NCBI GenBank assembly: GCA_035772785.1
Contig: JAOCPU010000019.1
Span: forward strand, 434,001-498,000
Length of the DNA: 64,000 bases
Direction of reading: 5' to 3'
From: Phlebiopsis flavidoalba
Taxonomy: Eukaryota > Basidiomycota > Agaricomycetes > Polyporales > Phanerochaetaceae
In this document: one piece after another, positions 33,972 through 45,383 of the stretch
Layout: each line of letters starts with the position of its first letter
Position numbering within the stretch: position 1 is the first letter of the stretch
The notes under the pieces: model-generated
Seen by the model: the letters and a program-made list of their open reading frames with translations, nothing else
What the model was told of the DNA's origin: nothing
The model's database searches: none
Translations under genes and position numbers: made by a program

Positions 33972-35776
33972 CTACCCTCGAGCCTTGAGCGCGGCAGTAT
34001 GCTGCGTAATGAGGGGATAAACATCTCCATCAGGGTACTCTGCATAACCATCGTCTGGAGTGTCCCCAGCAGAAAGATGCGAGCCTGCTTGCCTGCAAAC
34101 AATGAGCTTCGCCATTCAAGCCGTCATGACCAAGTACATACCAAATGAGATCCCCTGCGAGGCCGGAGGTGAGCACGGTCTGGTACCAGGCGGTCGTAGT
34201 ACGTTGTCTGGTTCGACAGCGCGCCAAACTCCTCCATGGGGAGCACGGGCTTGTTGGCCGCCTTCTGCGAATTGGCGTGGTCTGTGATCCACTGGTTGCC
34301 CCACGAAGATGGGGTCATAGGTCCCAGCGTAGCTCTGTGGGTAGCTCTGTATAAAGTAGGTGAGGATGCGGATGTAGGAGAGGATACGATGACTGACGTG
34401 GAAGGTGCCAAAGTCGATTGTGCTGATGTTTAGGTTGGCGTTGAAGTCGATGCCGTCGTATCCCCTAAATACTATCTTAGTGGCGGAGAAAGAAAGGTCG
34501 ATAGGTTGTCAGTGTACTGGTAGCGGGGTAGCTGGGGCTGAGCTCGGGGTCCTTGAAGAAGCCTTCGTCTCCCACGGCGACGAGGTGGTTCGAGTCGATG
34601 GACTTGATATACGCTGACATTTCGGAAATCCAGTTTTGTGATAGTCGTAGTCGTGCAGTTACCACTGGTGGTACTACGTAACGAGTGAGGTTACCGCGCG
34701 ACAATGGATTTTGGGGATTAATCTCACCCGGTACTGCCCGTAGCAGCGGGGCTCGTTTGCGAGCTCCCATGCCATGATGGTGGGCTCGTTGATATAGCGA
34801 GAGATGAACGTCTTCGCATAATTTTTATAGGCAGCTTTCACTTGTGGATCGGTGTAAAAGAGGTCGTGGAAGGTAGAGTTGAGAATTTGCGTCACGTATA
34901 CGTCCATGCCGCCATAGTCGGACCAATTGTTGGTGCTATGAAAAACTCGGCGTCATGTGCAAATATTGAGCTTGGACAGAGCACGTACAGTGTGATTAGC
35001 AGACGGATATTGTTGGCCTTTGCCGCAGCGACAACGTTGTCTATGATGATACAAGAATAAGCACCATTGTGGACCTCGCGATGAATCAAGCTTGCCGAAG
35101 TTCTCCAGTCCAAGGGGACCCGTGTTCACAGTCGGAGTCGATCCATTCCACAACTGATAGTATGGCCAAGCAGTGGGCGCCGTTACATCGTTAAAGCCTC
35201 TGTATCTCGCTCATGAGCTCGTATGATTTGACTCGCATGTAGAAAGACTTACAATGGTACGAACGACCGTCGAGCCGGTTGCAGCGATGTCCGCAAAGGC
35301 TTTGTTCATATCCGCGATGCCGTATCCGAACAAGCCAACCCAGTACGAATTCTCACTACACCACAACTCAGATTTAGTAATTCAGTCGATGTGAGTTACC
35401 ACATACCCTACAGCGGTAAACTCCTTGCCATCAAGCACGAATTTCTGCCCAGACGTCTTCACGAACCCAGTCGAGGTGGAGGAGACGCCGCCGAGGTGCT
35501 CGAGCTTACAACCGAGGTGGAAGAGACAGTCGACGACGGCGCGCTCGAGATAGTGCTCGAGGATGCGGCCGTGCCGGGGGATGCACTGCGAGAACCAGTC
35601 GTTCATGTAGGTGCAGGCGTAGCCCGAGACGCAAGTCGCTGCGCCTGAGAAACCTGTGCCGCCACACTTGGGTGTCATGTCAGTCACTGTTCACGCAGAT
35701 AGGTCATTAGACTTACTTGTGCCCAGGCTGGCTCCTGCCCCTGTACAGAGGTAAGAAGCGACAGCGCGAGAGCCAT
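33972..35776 (-). CDS. CBM1-GH5 endo-beta-1,4-mannanase A
   Basis: Secreted enzyme that cuts beta-1,4-mannan and galactoglucomannan in wood. The start at 35776 gives the leader [14 protein letters not shown], then an N-terminal cellulose-binding CBM1 module ([20 protein letters not shown], ending DWFSQCIP), a Ser/Thr/Glu-rich linker, and the GH5 domain from [18 protein letters not shown]. The acid/base Glu lies in [13 protein letters not shown] (about 34760) and the nucleophile in LPMEEFG (about 34240). [16 protein letters not shown] and the C-terminal [10 protein letters not shown] complete it; stop at 33972-33974. This order matches fungal GH5 subfamily 7 mannanases. Introns and a few frame breaks are present. 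Mannanase B at 47177-49165 is a paralog on the other strand. Confidence 0.9.
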
Positions 35777-35837
35777 CCGACGAAGCCTGTCTTCAGCATT
35801 TTGTGCACCAATGTAAGTTTCACAGCATAACTGGGAT

Positions 35838-35847
35838 GCTTTATACT
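35838..35847 (-). promoter_or_regulatory. TATA box of mannanase A
   Basis: AGTATAAAGC on the minus strand, its TATA starting 69 bases upstream of the ATG at 35776. The spacing supports that start over the ATG at about 35801. Confidence 0.6.
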
Positions 35848-35849
35848 GC

Positions 35850-36377
35850 TAATTGCCCGCACAGTACTCACATCTGCAGTTCGTCGGCCCTTTCTTCGCT
35901 CACTGACAAGGAGCCTGCTCAAGCGTCGCTTGCAACGCGCCACACGCGACGCGCTTCTCTGTAAATGAAACGATCATGATGCTGTGCTCCTGACCAGGAA
36001 CCCACCGCGTACATGGGATATTGCATGGTCCCCGCAGGAACAGTCGGGGGGGCTCCGAGATCGAGCCTGAAGCGGTCCGCGTATGGAGGGATATCCGGTG
36101 TTCAACCGTAGGCGGGCCGCGACCCTGATTCGTTGACATTGTCTGTGAAATGCTACGCAAGAAGTACTGTCAGAAGGTTTGAAGTTCAAGGTTTTCGGCC
36201 GTGAGGGTCAATGAGCATGACTGTATGCCGCCGTGTGCCTAGCCGGGGTTGGTTGGCGAGATGGTTTAAGGGGTGCGACAGTCATGAGGAAACGATATGG
36301 TATCGAAATCGTACACCTAACAGAGAACGTACAAGCTGACTCATGAGTACATGTAACAGCGGATTAACCATTGAATT
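35850..36377. other. Intergenic stretch
   Basis: About 530 bases between mannanase A and the methyltransferase gene. An open frame on the minus strand at about 35900-36160 (from MSTNQGRGPPTVEHR) might be a small exon, but no family is recognisable. Confidence 0.3.
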
Positions 36378-38331
36378 TTAGAGCGACTCCCAACCGCTTT
36401 CCAGACCTTCCGTGACCTCCACTTCGCCTCTCCCCAGCCACTGCCGAATTCCGCTCCTCGTCCCTCTGCTCAGCTCCCTCATCCAGGACGACACATCGCC
36501 CTGCTTCCACAGCGACAGAATTGACCACCCAATAACCAACATCCCCGGCGGGGCGCTGCTCACCAACGCTAGCCCAGCGCAGCCGCGATGTCCCTGCAAC
36601 GTCGAGCAAATGACCCGCTGGTCGGGCATCGACGCGCGCTCGATGAGCGCAATGGGCAGATGCGGCGGGTACGCCGCGCCGTTGCGCCGGGGGACGTCGG
36701 CGGCCTGGAGCGTGTCGAGCAGCTGCGGGAGGCGCGCGACGCCCACATGAGGAGCACGAGCGTGCGCCCGCGCTCGTAGTCCCGGCAGCACGACCTCCTT
36801 GCCCGCGCGCCCGACGCCCGTGCACACGACGAAGCCCTCGGCGGCGCCACGCTGCGTGACGGGGATGCCTGCGAAGGTGGGGCCTGCGAGGACGGAAGAT
36901 ACGCCCGGGATGACGAGGGGCTCGTAGCCGTGGGCGCGGAAGTAGAGGACTTCTTCGCCGGCGCGGCCGTACACGGAGGGGTCGCCTTGCTCGCGACATT
37001 TTTAGCTGTTTTTCAAGTTAGTTACGATGTTGTATGCTGGTAATAGAGTGCTTACGCGGACGACGTGAGCGCCTTGCTTTGCAGCTGCGATCGCAGCTTC
37101 CATGAGCTCGTTCTGCGCGCCATCTGCGTTCCCAGGGAACAATTGCGCGCGATTTGAACCTTCACATGCGGCGTGTATGATGGGCGAGCACATAGCGCTG
37201 GTACAAGTTTGTCCGAGAGGACTACGTCGGCATGTCTTGGTGAGCGCAGAACGTAGTGGTGTCGCGACAGTAAGAAGAGACGGATGCCCGGGTCCCCGAA
37301 GCCAACGAGCAGAATTCGACACGGGCGGTGTGACGGGGGGGATACAGTCAACGCAGCATCGACCCGATCTCGCTGTTCTCCTGCCATGGTGTGAATCAAA
37401 GGTGGGTTCCGCCGAACGTCTCCCCTCAGAGGTGGGAAGGCGGCTGCGATGTACCCATCGTCGAGGAACGACATCCATCTCGAAGCCTTTGTCATCGTTG
37501 CCAGACGCGACACTGGCCAGTACTCGCGCTAGACCTGCGAGACCCACTTCGATACGACTGCTGCCTGATGCCTCGGCGTCTACCGTCTCATGTCGCTTGA
37601 GCACGACTGATGTACGGGTCGTTTGTGTCGGGATGTCGAGGAGCGCTGTCGTCGTCGTTCAGCTCTGATGTCGGCATTCGCTGCCAGTAGAAGCTTGCTA
37701 GATGACTTGGCGAGGCTACGCCAGGCTGTCCTACGCGAGGCGAACTAGCTCCGCCAGTCATCGGTTTTGACAGTTTCGTGACCGATGTCTGTCGCAATGC
37801 GTCCGCTAGAGGCATCCTGGCCGTTGGTGGTAGACTCCGACCTGCGAGGGACGTAGATGCGCCGTCTGAATCTGTAATCGGTGTGCTCGAGCTAATGAAA
37901 ACGTCACATAGGCAGTGACCTGGGTATGTCTGTGACGCTTGATGGGTAGTTTCGAGAGCCTGCACACGCTGCGCTATGCGCGCGCGGCAGAGTGAGCTTC
38001 GGGCGGCAGGGAGGCGGTTATTCCCAAGCAGAGTGTCTGTCACCAGCACAAATGCGACATGATCGGATACCATTCGAGCAGGTATGCGTCGAGAGCTGCC
38101 GGCATCCTGCTCTCAATACCGCTCGCGTCCTCTGGGGGGAGCAGAATTCAAAAGTTACACCAAGAGGACTATTGTTTGTCTTGACTAGCTCTCCATCTTG
38201 AGCATCTTCGCAGGCCATACCCTTTTGCCAAAACAACGGCGTTTGCACCGACGACGATGACCGTCTTGCGTTGAAGTCGAAAATGAGAGAAGTAGCGATG
38301 CACCGCCGACAGGCTTGGGGAAAGTTGCCAT
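36378..38331 (-). CDS. MET1: Uroporphyrinogen-III C-methyltransferase (siroheme synthesis)
   Basis: SAM-dependent enzyme that methylates uroporphyrinogen III to precorrin-2, on the way to siroheme, the cofactor of sulfite and nitrite reductases. The N-terminal segment (MATFPKPVGGASLLLSF, then KTVIVVGANAVV) looks like a Rossmann-type siroheme-synthase domain. The methyltransferase part carries LLVGFGDPG (a degraded VGxGPG loop), ADVVLSDKLVPALC, ELMEAAIAAAKQGAHVVR (about 37050-37110), then QGDPSVYGRAGEEVLYFRAH, IPGVSSVLAGPTFAGIP and VTQRGAAEGFVVCTGVGRAG (about 36800-36990). The stop TAA is at 36378-36380. Frame breaks are frequent between 37200 and 38200, which is why the middle is hard to follow. 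Start at 38331, 308 bases from the divergent SRP14 start. Confidence 0.88.
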
Positions 38332-38639
38332 TGCGACGAGGATGTCTGCGCAAAAGAGAGACAAAGGTGGCTGTAAGTTCGAAGAGGAACAGAAGAGTTT
38401 GTAAGAGCCATAGTTTGAATGTGAGTATATATAAAAAATGAAATGGATGCACAAAATTGTGGTGCAAAGGTGAGCAATCGACGCCGAAATGTTGCAATCC
38501 GCCCTCGGCTTCGGGGCCACGCGATTTCCGGGGGCTCGACCGACCAATCAGGATGTCGATGATGGGGGGGGGGGGGGACTGGGCTTATGTAATACCACAT
38601 GCATGGCTTCGTTCCTGCTCATCGTCTCGCACAACGTCC
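38332..38639. promoter_or_regulatory. Shared divergent promoter region MET1/SRP14
   Basis: The two start codons face away from each other with 308 bases between them. It contains a run of 13 G at about 38566 and a TATATAAAAA at about 38427 on the plus strand; whether that serves as a TATA box is unclear because the SRP14 ATG is about 210 bases away. Confidence 0.5.
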
Positions 38640-39336
38640 ATGCAGCTCGTGGACTACGTTCCGTAAGTTGCGTATGTATATCTGGATACAGCGCAAGTCC
38701 CTCTGAATACAATTTTCCTAGTTTTTCAAAACAGCTAGCCTGCACTGTTTGACACTTCAAAAGATTCAGGATCAGTATGGCTCACTCATAAGAGACGTAT
38801 GTGCGCGCTGAGTCCCTTTGCGACTGGATCTTCTTACCCTTATCTCTTTCTTCTCACCTGTTTATATTCCTTAGTCACCTATGATGGTGGTGACTCGCCC
38901 ATGCCTTCTGCTGACACCTCCGACGATACCCGAGAGTATCCGTGCCTCGTTCGTGTGACCAACGCGGAAGGAGGTCAATTTCTCCACACGCGTAAGTCCG
39001 ATCGTCTTCCCCCTTACATCTTCAATAACCATTCCAATACAACAGGTCGAGCCGGGTCAACTCGACGCTTTCCACGCTCAATATGGCACTCTGCTGAAGG
39101 CGTCCATGACTACGATGCGCAAGCGGGACAGAAGAAACGCGAGAAGCGCACAGCGGTCGGAGGATGCAGCTCGGCGCAAGCGTCGTCTGGCAGAGGACAT
39201 AGTGGTGGATGCGCGTAAACGGGGCAAGGGGCGGCATAAACGGCAGCGTCAGGTCAAGGCCGCTTTGAAGCAGGAAGAGACCCGCAAGCGAGTCAAGGAG
39301 AGGGAGGAGGCTTGCGCAAAGGCCAAGTCATCGTGA
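38640..39336 (+). CDS. SRP14: Signal recognition particle 14 kDa subunit
   Basis: Alu-domain protein of the SRP that pauses translation during ER targeting. Exon 1 (38640-about 38663) encodes MQLVDYVP. Exon 2 (about 38720-38795), after removal of two apparent single-base insertions, encodes KQLASLFDTSKDSGSVWLTH. Then follow YDGGDSPMPSADTSDDTREY (about 38882-38940), PCLVRVTNAEGGQFLHTR, and after an intron QLDAFHAQYGTLLKASM-like residues leading into MTTMRKRDRRNARSAQRSED (from 39106). The tail is strongly basic and rich in Lys/Arg, ending KAKSS at 39336, longer than in animals but usual for fungi. The exon order and the DDTREYPCLVRVT block make this assignment firm. Confidence 0.87.
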
Positions 39337-39577
39337 GCCAGCATTTACATCTTGATGTATGAGATAGATAGTATGCTATAGCAGCGGTCGACGGGGCCTT
39401 TGTGAGATGTTGCGATAATTACACACAATTAATTGTATGGCAGCATACATACAGCTGGCGTCTGCGAACATCGTTGCCTAAATGAGCGCTTGTGCCTCGC
39501 CCCCATACTCTTCCCTACCTTCATGATTCAGTGTCCCATTCCCTCTCTGTGAACCTTGTTAGATTGTCGAGTCTGCC

Positions 39578-42261
39578 ATGGCTTCAGCGATAAAGATCGC
39601 GCCTATAGAACCGAGTGTGTTTGACGACGACGACGACGGCTGGCAAGACATGCCCATCATCCGGGTCCGACGACATCGCAGCTGGGCTGGACGAGGAGGA
39701 CCAGAAGAAAATACCACTATACAGACCGCAGGAGAAGAAAGAGAAGCGGCAGGGGCGGGCAATGCGATTGGAGAGCTGTGCTCCGAGCACGACTTTTATG
39801 GCGAGGAATGGCGGGCCATCGGACGGCCAGGAACGAGAGCGAGTACACTCGGCTGCGGCTCAACGAGAGAAGACGAGATCGGACGAGGTCCACATGCGCA
39901 TGCGGCCGCGATATCCTCTTTGACGAAGAAACAAAGCCATGACGCCGCTCAGGCCAGTTATGCAGGCGACCAAGGACCTGCTCACCGAGGCGCAGCGCAT
40001 CGCCTACGTCGGCCTGTGCGCCCTCGCCGCAGCGCGAGATGATCGTCGAGGCAGGCTCAAGGCCGTGAACCAGAAGGAGCTCGTGGCCGCGATCAAGAAC
40101 ATGGAGCTGTGGTCGCGTCAAAATCATGGGTCGGTTATATTATCATATGGAGCTTGCCACTGAAGGTGAACACACCCCTGCACTCTCGCCAGTCTCCGTG
40201 TCGCTAAACGGCCCCCCTCGCAGAGCAGAAGATGATCGACAGCCTTGCGATACACGGCATAGAGGCCAAGGATCTCGTTCCCGCCCTTATGACGACGCAC
40301 CACGGTCGCGAACCCGGAGTACGACCCCGTCGAGGCACGACGGCAGGCTGCGATTCGCGAGAACCGAAGCCGAAGAGCTCGCAGACCAAGAATCGGAGGA
40401 CCTATCTGAAACCGTTGACTCGGCCCCGAAACACGCCCACGCCGGCCTCTGTCGCCCATGCAGAGCCCCGAGCCAGCGCCGAAGCCCGTGCAGACGACCG
40501 CCAAGGTTCTTGAAGACTCCTCTGCCACATCTATACCTGGCGTTAGCAAGCATCTATCGACAAACCGACGAGAACGTTACACTCGATATTCGATGGACGG
40601 TCTTATGCGATCTATTCCTGATCCTCGTTGCCGATAGTGTGTACGACGCCCGGGTCGCGAGTTTTGCTGGAGAATGTAGCGCTGAAGCTGGGTCTTGGAT
40701 GGGTCGATGTCGTTAAGTTTGAGCGCAGGGTCACACGGAGGCACTGATATACAAGAGGAAGTCGAGACGCTGGAGCAAAGGATACCGTGGAGGAATGAAG
40801 AAGAACACGCGTCGGAGACGGTAATTGAATGATGGGCCTTGCTACACTTGGTGTTGGGTGTCGGTTTATGTTGTGAGACGGACCAGTTGCTAACACCCAG
40901 TAGGTGGCGGGTTTGGTTATTGTCTCATCCGCTGGTCTTCTTGCACCCGTGATCGGTGCAGGTCTGGCGTCAGCATTCACGACGATAGGTATTACTGGAA
41001 CGACCGTTTCCTGGCCGGCGCGGGAGGTGCTGCTGTTATTACCACGGGAGGAGTGTCTTGACTGGATCTGGTATCGCCGTTCGAGGCATGGCTCGTCGAA
41101 CGCAATATGTGCGGACATTCGATATCCTTCCCCTGCACAATAACAAGAGGGTCAACTGTATCTTGACAGTGCCTGGGTATGCGCCACTGTCAATCCCGTA
41201 GGCATCATGTTTCTCATCATCTCGCCTAGGTTCATGAGTGGTACACAAGACGATCCACGACTGCCCTTCAGCGTTCTGGATCCCGTCGTAGGAGACGTTT
41301 TCCCAGCGGGGGGGTCCCTCTTGGGAGCCAGAAATGATTCGTGAAACAGGAAGCGGCGCTCAAGATCTTGACCGGTGAAGTGCTCCGGCTAAATTTCGTC
41401 AGACCGTACTGCAAAAGCCACCGTCATGACAGCTCTGATGAGTGCTTTACAGTGGGCCGATCATTCAGTCACGTGAAAGAGCTCTGATTTCAGTGCTAAA
41501 TGCGGATAATTTGACTAACGTTTTTCCGTGGGACCGCAGTTCTGACGAATGCTCGGATACCTTATCGACAACCCGTGGTCCAACGCCCTTGACCGAGCAA
41601 AGTCAGCGGGGGGCGCGTGCTCGCTGATGTGCTGATACATCGACAGCTGGTGTGCGGCCTATCACCCTCATAACGGTTTCTCGCTTGGGCGCGGGTCATC
41701 TTTTTACGACCCTGCTCGAACTGGCGAAGCAAAGGCCTTTGGCATCGTGCAGGACGTGTTCGTCCTCGGGACCACGGTCACCCTGCTCCAGCGAAGACGT
41801 GTGGCTCCAGCGCGCTCCGCTTCGTCTCAGGCCGCTTCGTGAACGGATATGCGCGCAACGACTGGTCCTCAACTACCTCTTCCGGGCGACGAGCGGCGGT
41901 TTTGAAAACACGGTTGCGGGGCTGCGCCGCTGTGTTGAACGTTCCCGGCTGGAGACGTCGACGTGACCGGGGGACAAGATTTCTGGACAACATGAGCTAT
42001 CGAACGTTTCATGCCGCTCATCTTGGATCAACTTGGGTTTCCCGGTGTCAGCAGTGGACTATTTTGACGAGCCTGTGGTATGTCTCTATTTCCATGTGTA
42101 TGGCCATAGCCTCATCCCTTTGCCGTCTGCTCCCAGGAACCTGATTTCTGAAAGGAGAGACGGGATTGTGGGTGCTCGAGGAGGATAAGCCGAAGATACT
42201 GAGTTGGTTGTGTCTCCGTAAAAATAAACTCGAACAGAACGTCGGAGTCCTCTTCGTGTAA
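39578..42261 (+). CDS. DUF726 alpha/beta-hydrolase membrane protein (Mil1/TMCO4-like)
   Basis: Conserved eukaryotic family with membrane segments next to an alpha/beta-hydrolase fold; yeast Mil1 is linked to clathrin/AP-1 traffic. Begins MASAIKIAPIEPSVFDDDDD. Further blocks: LLTEAQRIAYVGLCAL, NQKELVAAIKNMELW, MGRLYYHMELATE (40125-40165), AIHGIEAKDLVPALMTTH, the hydrophobic AGLLAPVIGAGLASAFTTIG (40920-40990), VLTGSGIAVRGMARRTQYVR (about 41055-41110), NNKRVNCILTVPG, DPRLPFSVLDPVVGDVF (about 41255), then RPITLIG followed by a frame-broken GFSLGAR nucleophile elbow (about 41655-41690), FVNGYARNDWVLNYLFRATS (about 41835-41890), and a tail ending NKLEQNVGVLFV at 42261. Many single-base frame breaks; the order of blocks is unmistakable. 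Confidence 0.82.
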
Positions 42262-42743
42262 TTCGCGTCCACCGTCTGCGCGCCTTCTTTCCCGTCACCA
42301 TTGCATCGGAAATTACGTCGCTCCGCAGACTACTTCATTTGACGACGAACCTCTACTCCGAGAGAGGTGACACCCGTTTCCTCCCAACGTGCTGTGATCG
42401 TCCCCCTGGTTCTCCCCCTAGCTGTCCCACACCGCCTAATGACCGAACGACTCTTCAGACGCGAAGTCTTGAGACTACCAGGCGGCCCCCCAATCTTCCA
42501 AAGACAGCAGGTTTAATTTTTTGCCGCGATGAAGTGAAGTCGTATCGGCTTAAGGCTGACCTCAACCCTGAGAACTACAAATTCCATCTCCAACCCCGCT
42601 TCACGCCCCCACCATCCACCCCCTACGCAACGATCGGAATCCGCGCCGCCGCCCATAGCCGGAAGTTGCCTTTCGCCTAGCCTCTGCCACCCATAGCCAC
42701 GAGATCGCCGTTGCAGTCCGCCACGATAACACCGCGCAGTACG

Positions 42744-43466
42744 ATGCCCGAGCTCCTCTCGCAATCCGATCTGTCTGCCACGCTCTCGCGCTCGATGTCG
42801 CTGAACGACATGCAGGCGTGCCGGAGGAGGAAGACGACCTGACGTCATCGGCGAGAAGACCCGTCCGCACAGTCGTTCCGCGCTCCCCCTCCCCTCTCGT
42901 TCGGTGGCAGCGACGGGTCCGTTTGGCCCATCCGAGCCCGGACCGTCTCGCGCCGTTTTGATGCGAATTCCGTTCAAGCTCGTTTGGCTCGCGGGGGCCA
43001 AGCCCGTTTGGGGCGTTCCCCTCGACTCCCCGGCCAGCCGGGAGCGCGTACGCGCCGCCCGAGTCTGCGGGACCTCTCATTTGGCAGTGCAGACGGGTCG
43101 ATAACGTTTGTGCCGACGGCCGCCTGCCGGGGAGGGCTGAGCCGCCCGGGACCCTTGGAATATTTCTTCGCCCAGTTTGGGATGGATACAGCGCGAAGAA
43201 GACGTCCAGCTCGTTCAACGTCGCGAAAAAACCCATGGGCAGAGTTGAGCAGGGCACATTCGCCGTGCCTGTCCGACATCTCGTCATCTGGCTCGCCCCG
43301 CCCGTCTACAACCACTCCTTATTCACCATCTCCACAGACTCTCTATTCCATTGGATCACGGTGTCATCATTCGCAATCGCTTCAGGGGGAATCATATACA
43401 GTTACATCTCGCATATCGATCAGGTTTTCTAGTACGCCTGGGGGACGCCACGTCCCGACAGTGTGA
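42744..43466 (+). CDS. Possible hypothetical protein, low complexity
   Basis: Not recognised. An ATG at 42744 begins MPELLSQSDLSATLSRSMSL; after a probable frame break a Ser/Arg/Pro-rich open frame continues (SADGSITFVPTAACRGG, FFAQFGMDTARRR) to a stop near 43466. It would be largely disordered. The reverse strand is also open over 42601-43287, so coding status is uncertain. Confidence 0.25.
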
Positions 43467-44299
43467 GAGCGCGCGCGCGTGCGCGCAATAGCTTGCTGGT
43501 GCTTATCGATTGCGCTTGGCGTTGACATCATCGCAGTGCGGAACGGGCGCTGCCTGCAAGCCCGCGCACATCTCCAAGAACAGGCAGGCTGCGGCTCAGA
43601 TCCACGAGTGGTCGGCATGCCTGGGGTCATTAGCTCGCCCTGCGCATGGAGTTTATCCACTATTCAATTCGGGCCCACTGCGAAGCTGGGCAGTGTCTAC
43701 CCGCGTCTGTGGTGATGAAAGGTTATTGTCTGCACATGGATTCTCTGTTTTGCTCCTCTTGTTCACCGGGGTCAAACTGGTCCTTTTGACAACGATCGCG
43801 GTGTACGCGGTGCAACTTGTGGGCCTTGCTGGTCGTTATTCGTGGGACGCTGATCATGTCTTGCACACACGGCGTCTGCCGGGGATTTTATGGGTCATAG
43901 ATACTAGCAACAGTTTTTTGAGGTGAGGTGAGTAGTGCTAGGCTTCTTTCTTCTAGCGGGGCGGGCGAGGAAGTGTCGGGCCTGTGCTGATGAGATCCCC
44001 AATTATTGGCGATTCGCAACAGACCCACAATCATACGCGACCAAGCCCTTGCCTGCTCCCGCATTCCGGGCAGACTGTCGAAGTGGAGCGGGGCAACCCG
44101 GGGATGTGATTATAAAAAACGGAGGCGTCGCGTAGCGTCCTGCAGGGACTTTCCGCCAGCAGGCATCCAGTCTACCTCGCAGGGGGCCTCCTCTTACTGC
44201 AGTCCAGTTGCTTCGTCACCGTCTCCGCACCCTGGCGCTAACAAAAGCCCTAGCACAGAGCCTGCTACACACCAACCGCGACGGTATGAATCCGACACC
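43467..44299. other. Stretch without a recognised gene
   Basis: About 830 bases. A plus-strand frame at about 43510-43926 encodes one hydrophobic segment (FSVLLLLFTGVKLVLLTTIA) but no recognisable family. It could be one exon of a membrane protein. Confidence 0.25.
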
Positions 44300-44951
44300 A
44301 TGTCCCCACCGCCCCATCCTCAAACGCCAGGCGACCGGCGATCCCAAGCCAGACGGCGGCGCAAGTTCACCCCCTGTCCCTTCGCGACGTGCAGCGCAAT
44401 CCTGTCACCCCCACGTCCATCTTCCCGCCCAGGTTGACCCGCGCCTCATCGGCGTCCACGCATCCCGCACACGCACCTCGCCCATACATACGACCGCAAG
44501 CCGATCCCCGTCTCAGGGCCCCGAAACTCGGTCGGCATCCCTTCCAAGCACGACCTTAGGCCGCTCTGGCTCTACTCTCCGCCCGCCGACTTTTGAGGTC
44601 GAACGCAAGGAGCGTGGGCGTCGGTCGCCCCCCCCCGCACGCGGCGTACGCGACGAGCCGGCACGTGAAGGGCAAGCTACTTCCACCCACGCGCCTTCGA
44701 GGCGTGCGAACCCGAGCCCGAATCGCTACCTCCTCGTCGGACGTCCCCGCCGCTCACCCCCCCACCACTGCTAGCGCCAGCTGTCTCCTACACCTTACTC
44801 CGACTCTGACGAGTACGACTCGGACGTGAGACTCTGTGTCGGACTCGGACGACTACCGACGCCGTCTCGACGAGGCCGCCAGATAGACCCCAGTAGAAGC
44901 TCGCGGCAGCGCCTGCCGTGCAGCATCGCTCGCCGTATGGTCCGCATGTAG
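44300..44951 (+). CDS. Proline/serine-rich disordered protein
   Basis: Not assigned a function. The ATG at 44300 leads to MSPPPHP; after one apparent frame break it reads ILKRQATGDPKPDGG, then RNPVTPHVHFPPRLTR, GPETRSASLPSTT, PPTFEVERKERGRRSPPP, an Asp/Ser/Tyr stretch (YSDSDEYDSD) and a basic end before a stop at 44949-44951. The ILKR...VHFPP layout resembles a widespread but uncharacterised basidiomycete family, from memory. It has no membrane segment or signal peptide and is probably a phosphoprotein. Frame breaks make the exact C-terminus uncertain. Confidence 0.45.
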
Positions 44952-45311
44952 TTGGGTCTACAGGGCAGCATATCGACGAGAATCCAATCGCGGCCGCAGC
45001 TTCTGCGTGAAGCATACGGCAGCCGACGATCACGATTGTTTCGAGCAGAGATAGAGGTGGTGCCTAGGTGGCTTCTAGGTTTTGTGCCTCGTTCGCATGG
45101 GTTGTTTGTGTGAGTTGTGTTCTGGGGCTTGGTTGGGGACACTGTAGCGTCGTATTTCTGCGATTATTTTTTCTCTTGACTTGACTGGCCCATTCCGAGA
45201 TACCATCAGAGATACCCTCTCTTCTGTATTCCCTGTCCGGTCTTCACCATAGCACTAATCCTCGGCGCTGAGCGCCATCCGGTCAATAGTCACCTGGCCT
45301 GGTTGGGTTGC

Positions 45312-45383
45312 TAAATATATAAGCTACTAATTCTCATTTGCCATGCGTGCTACGCTCTCGAGACCGGCAACACTCGACACGTA
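45312..45383 (+). repeat. Left copy of a ~70-bp direct repeat flanking the mariner-like element
   Basis: Contains TATATAAGCTACTAATTCTC, an ATG, and GAGACCGGCAACACTCGACA followed by CGTA. The matching copy is at 46586-46656. It ends exactly at the TA target site of the element. Confidence 0.65.

Noticed and set aside
36364..36999. 211-codon minus-strand open frame overlapping MET1
   Set aside because: It is on the same strand as MET1 but in a different frame from the conserved GDPSVYGRAGEEV and VTQRG blocks; Arg-rich shadow.
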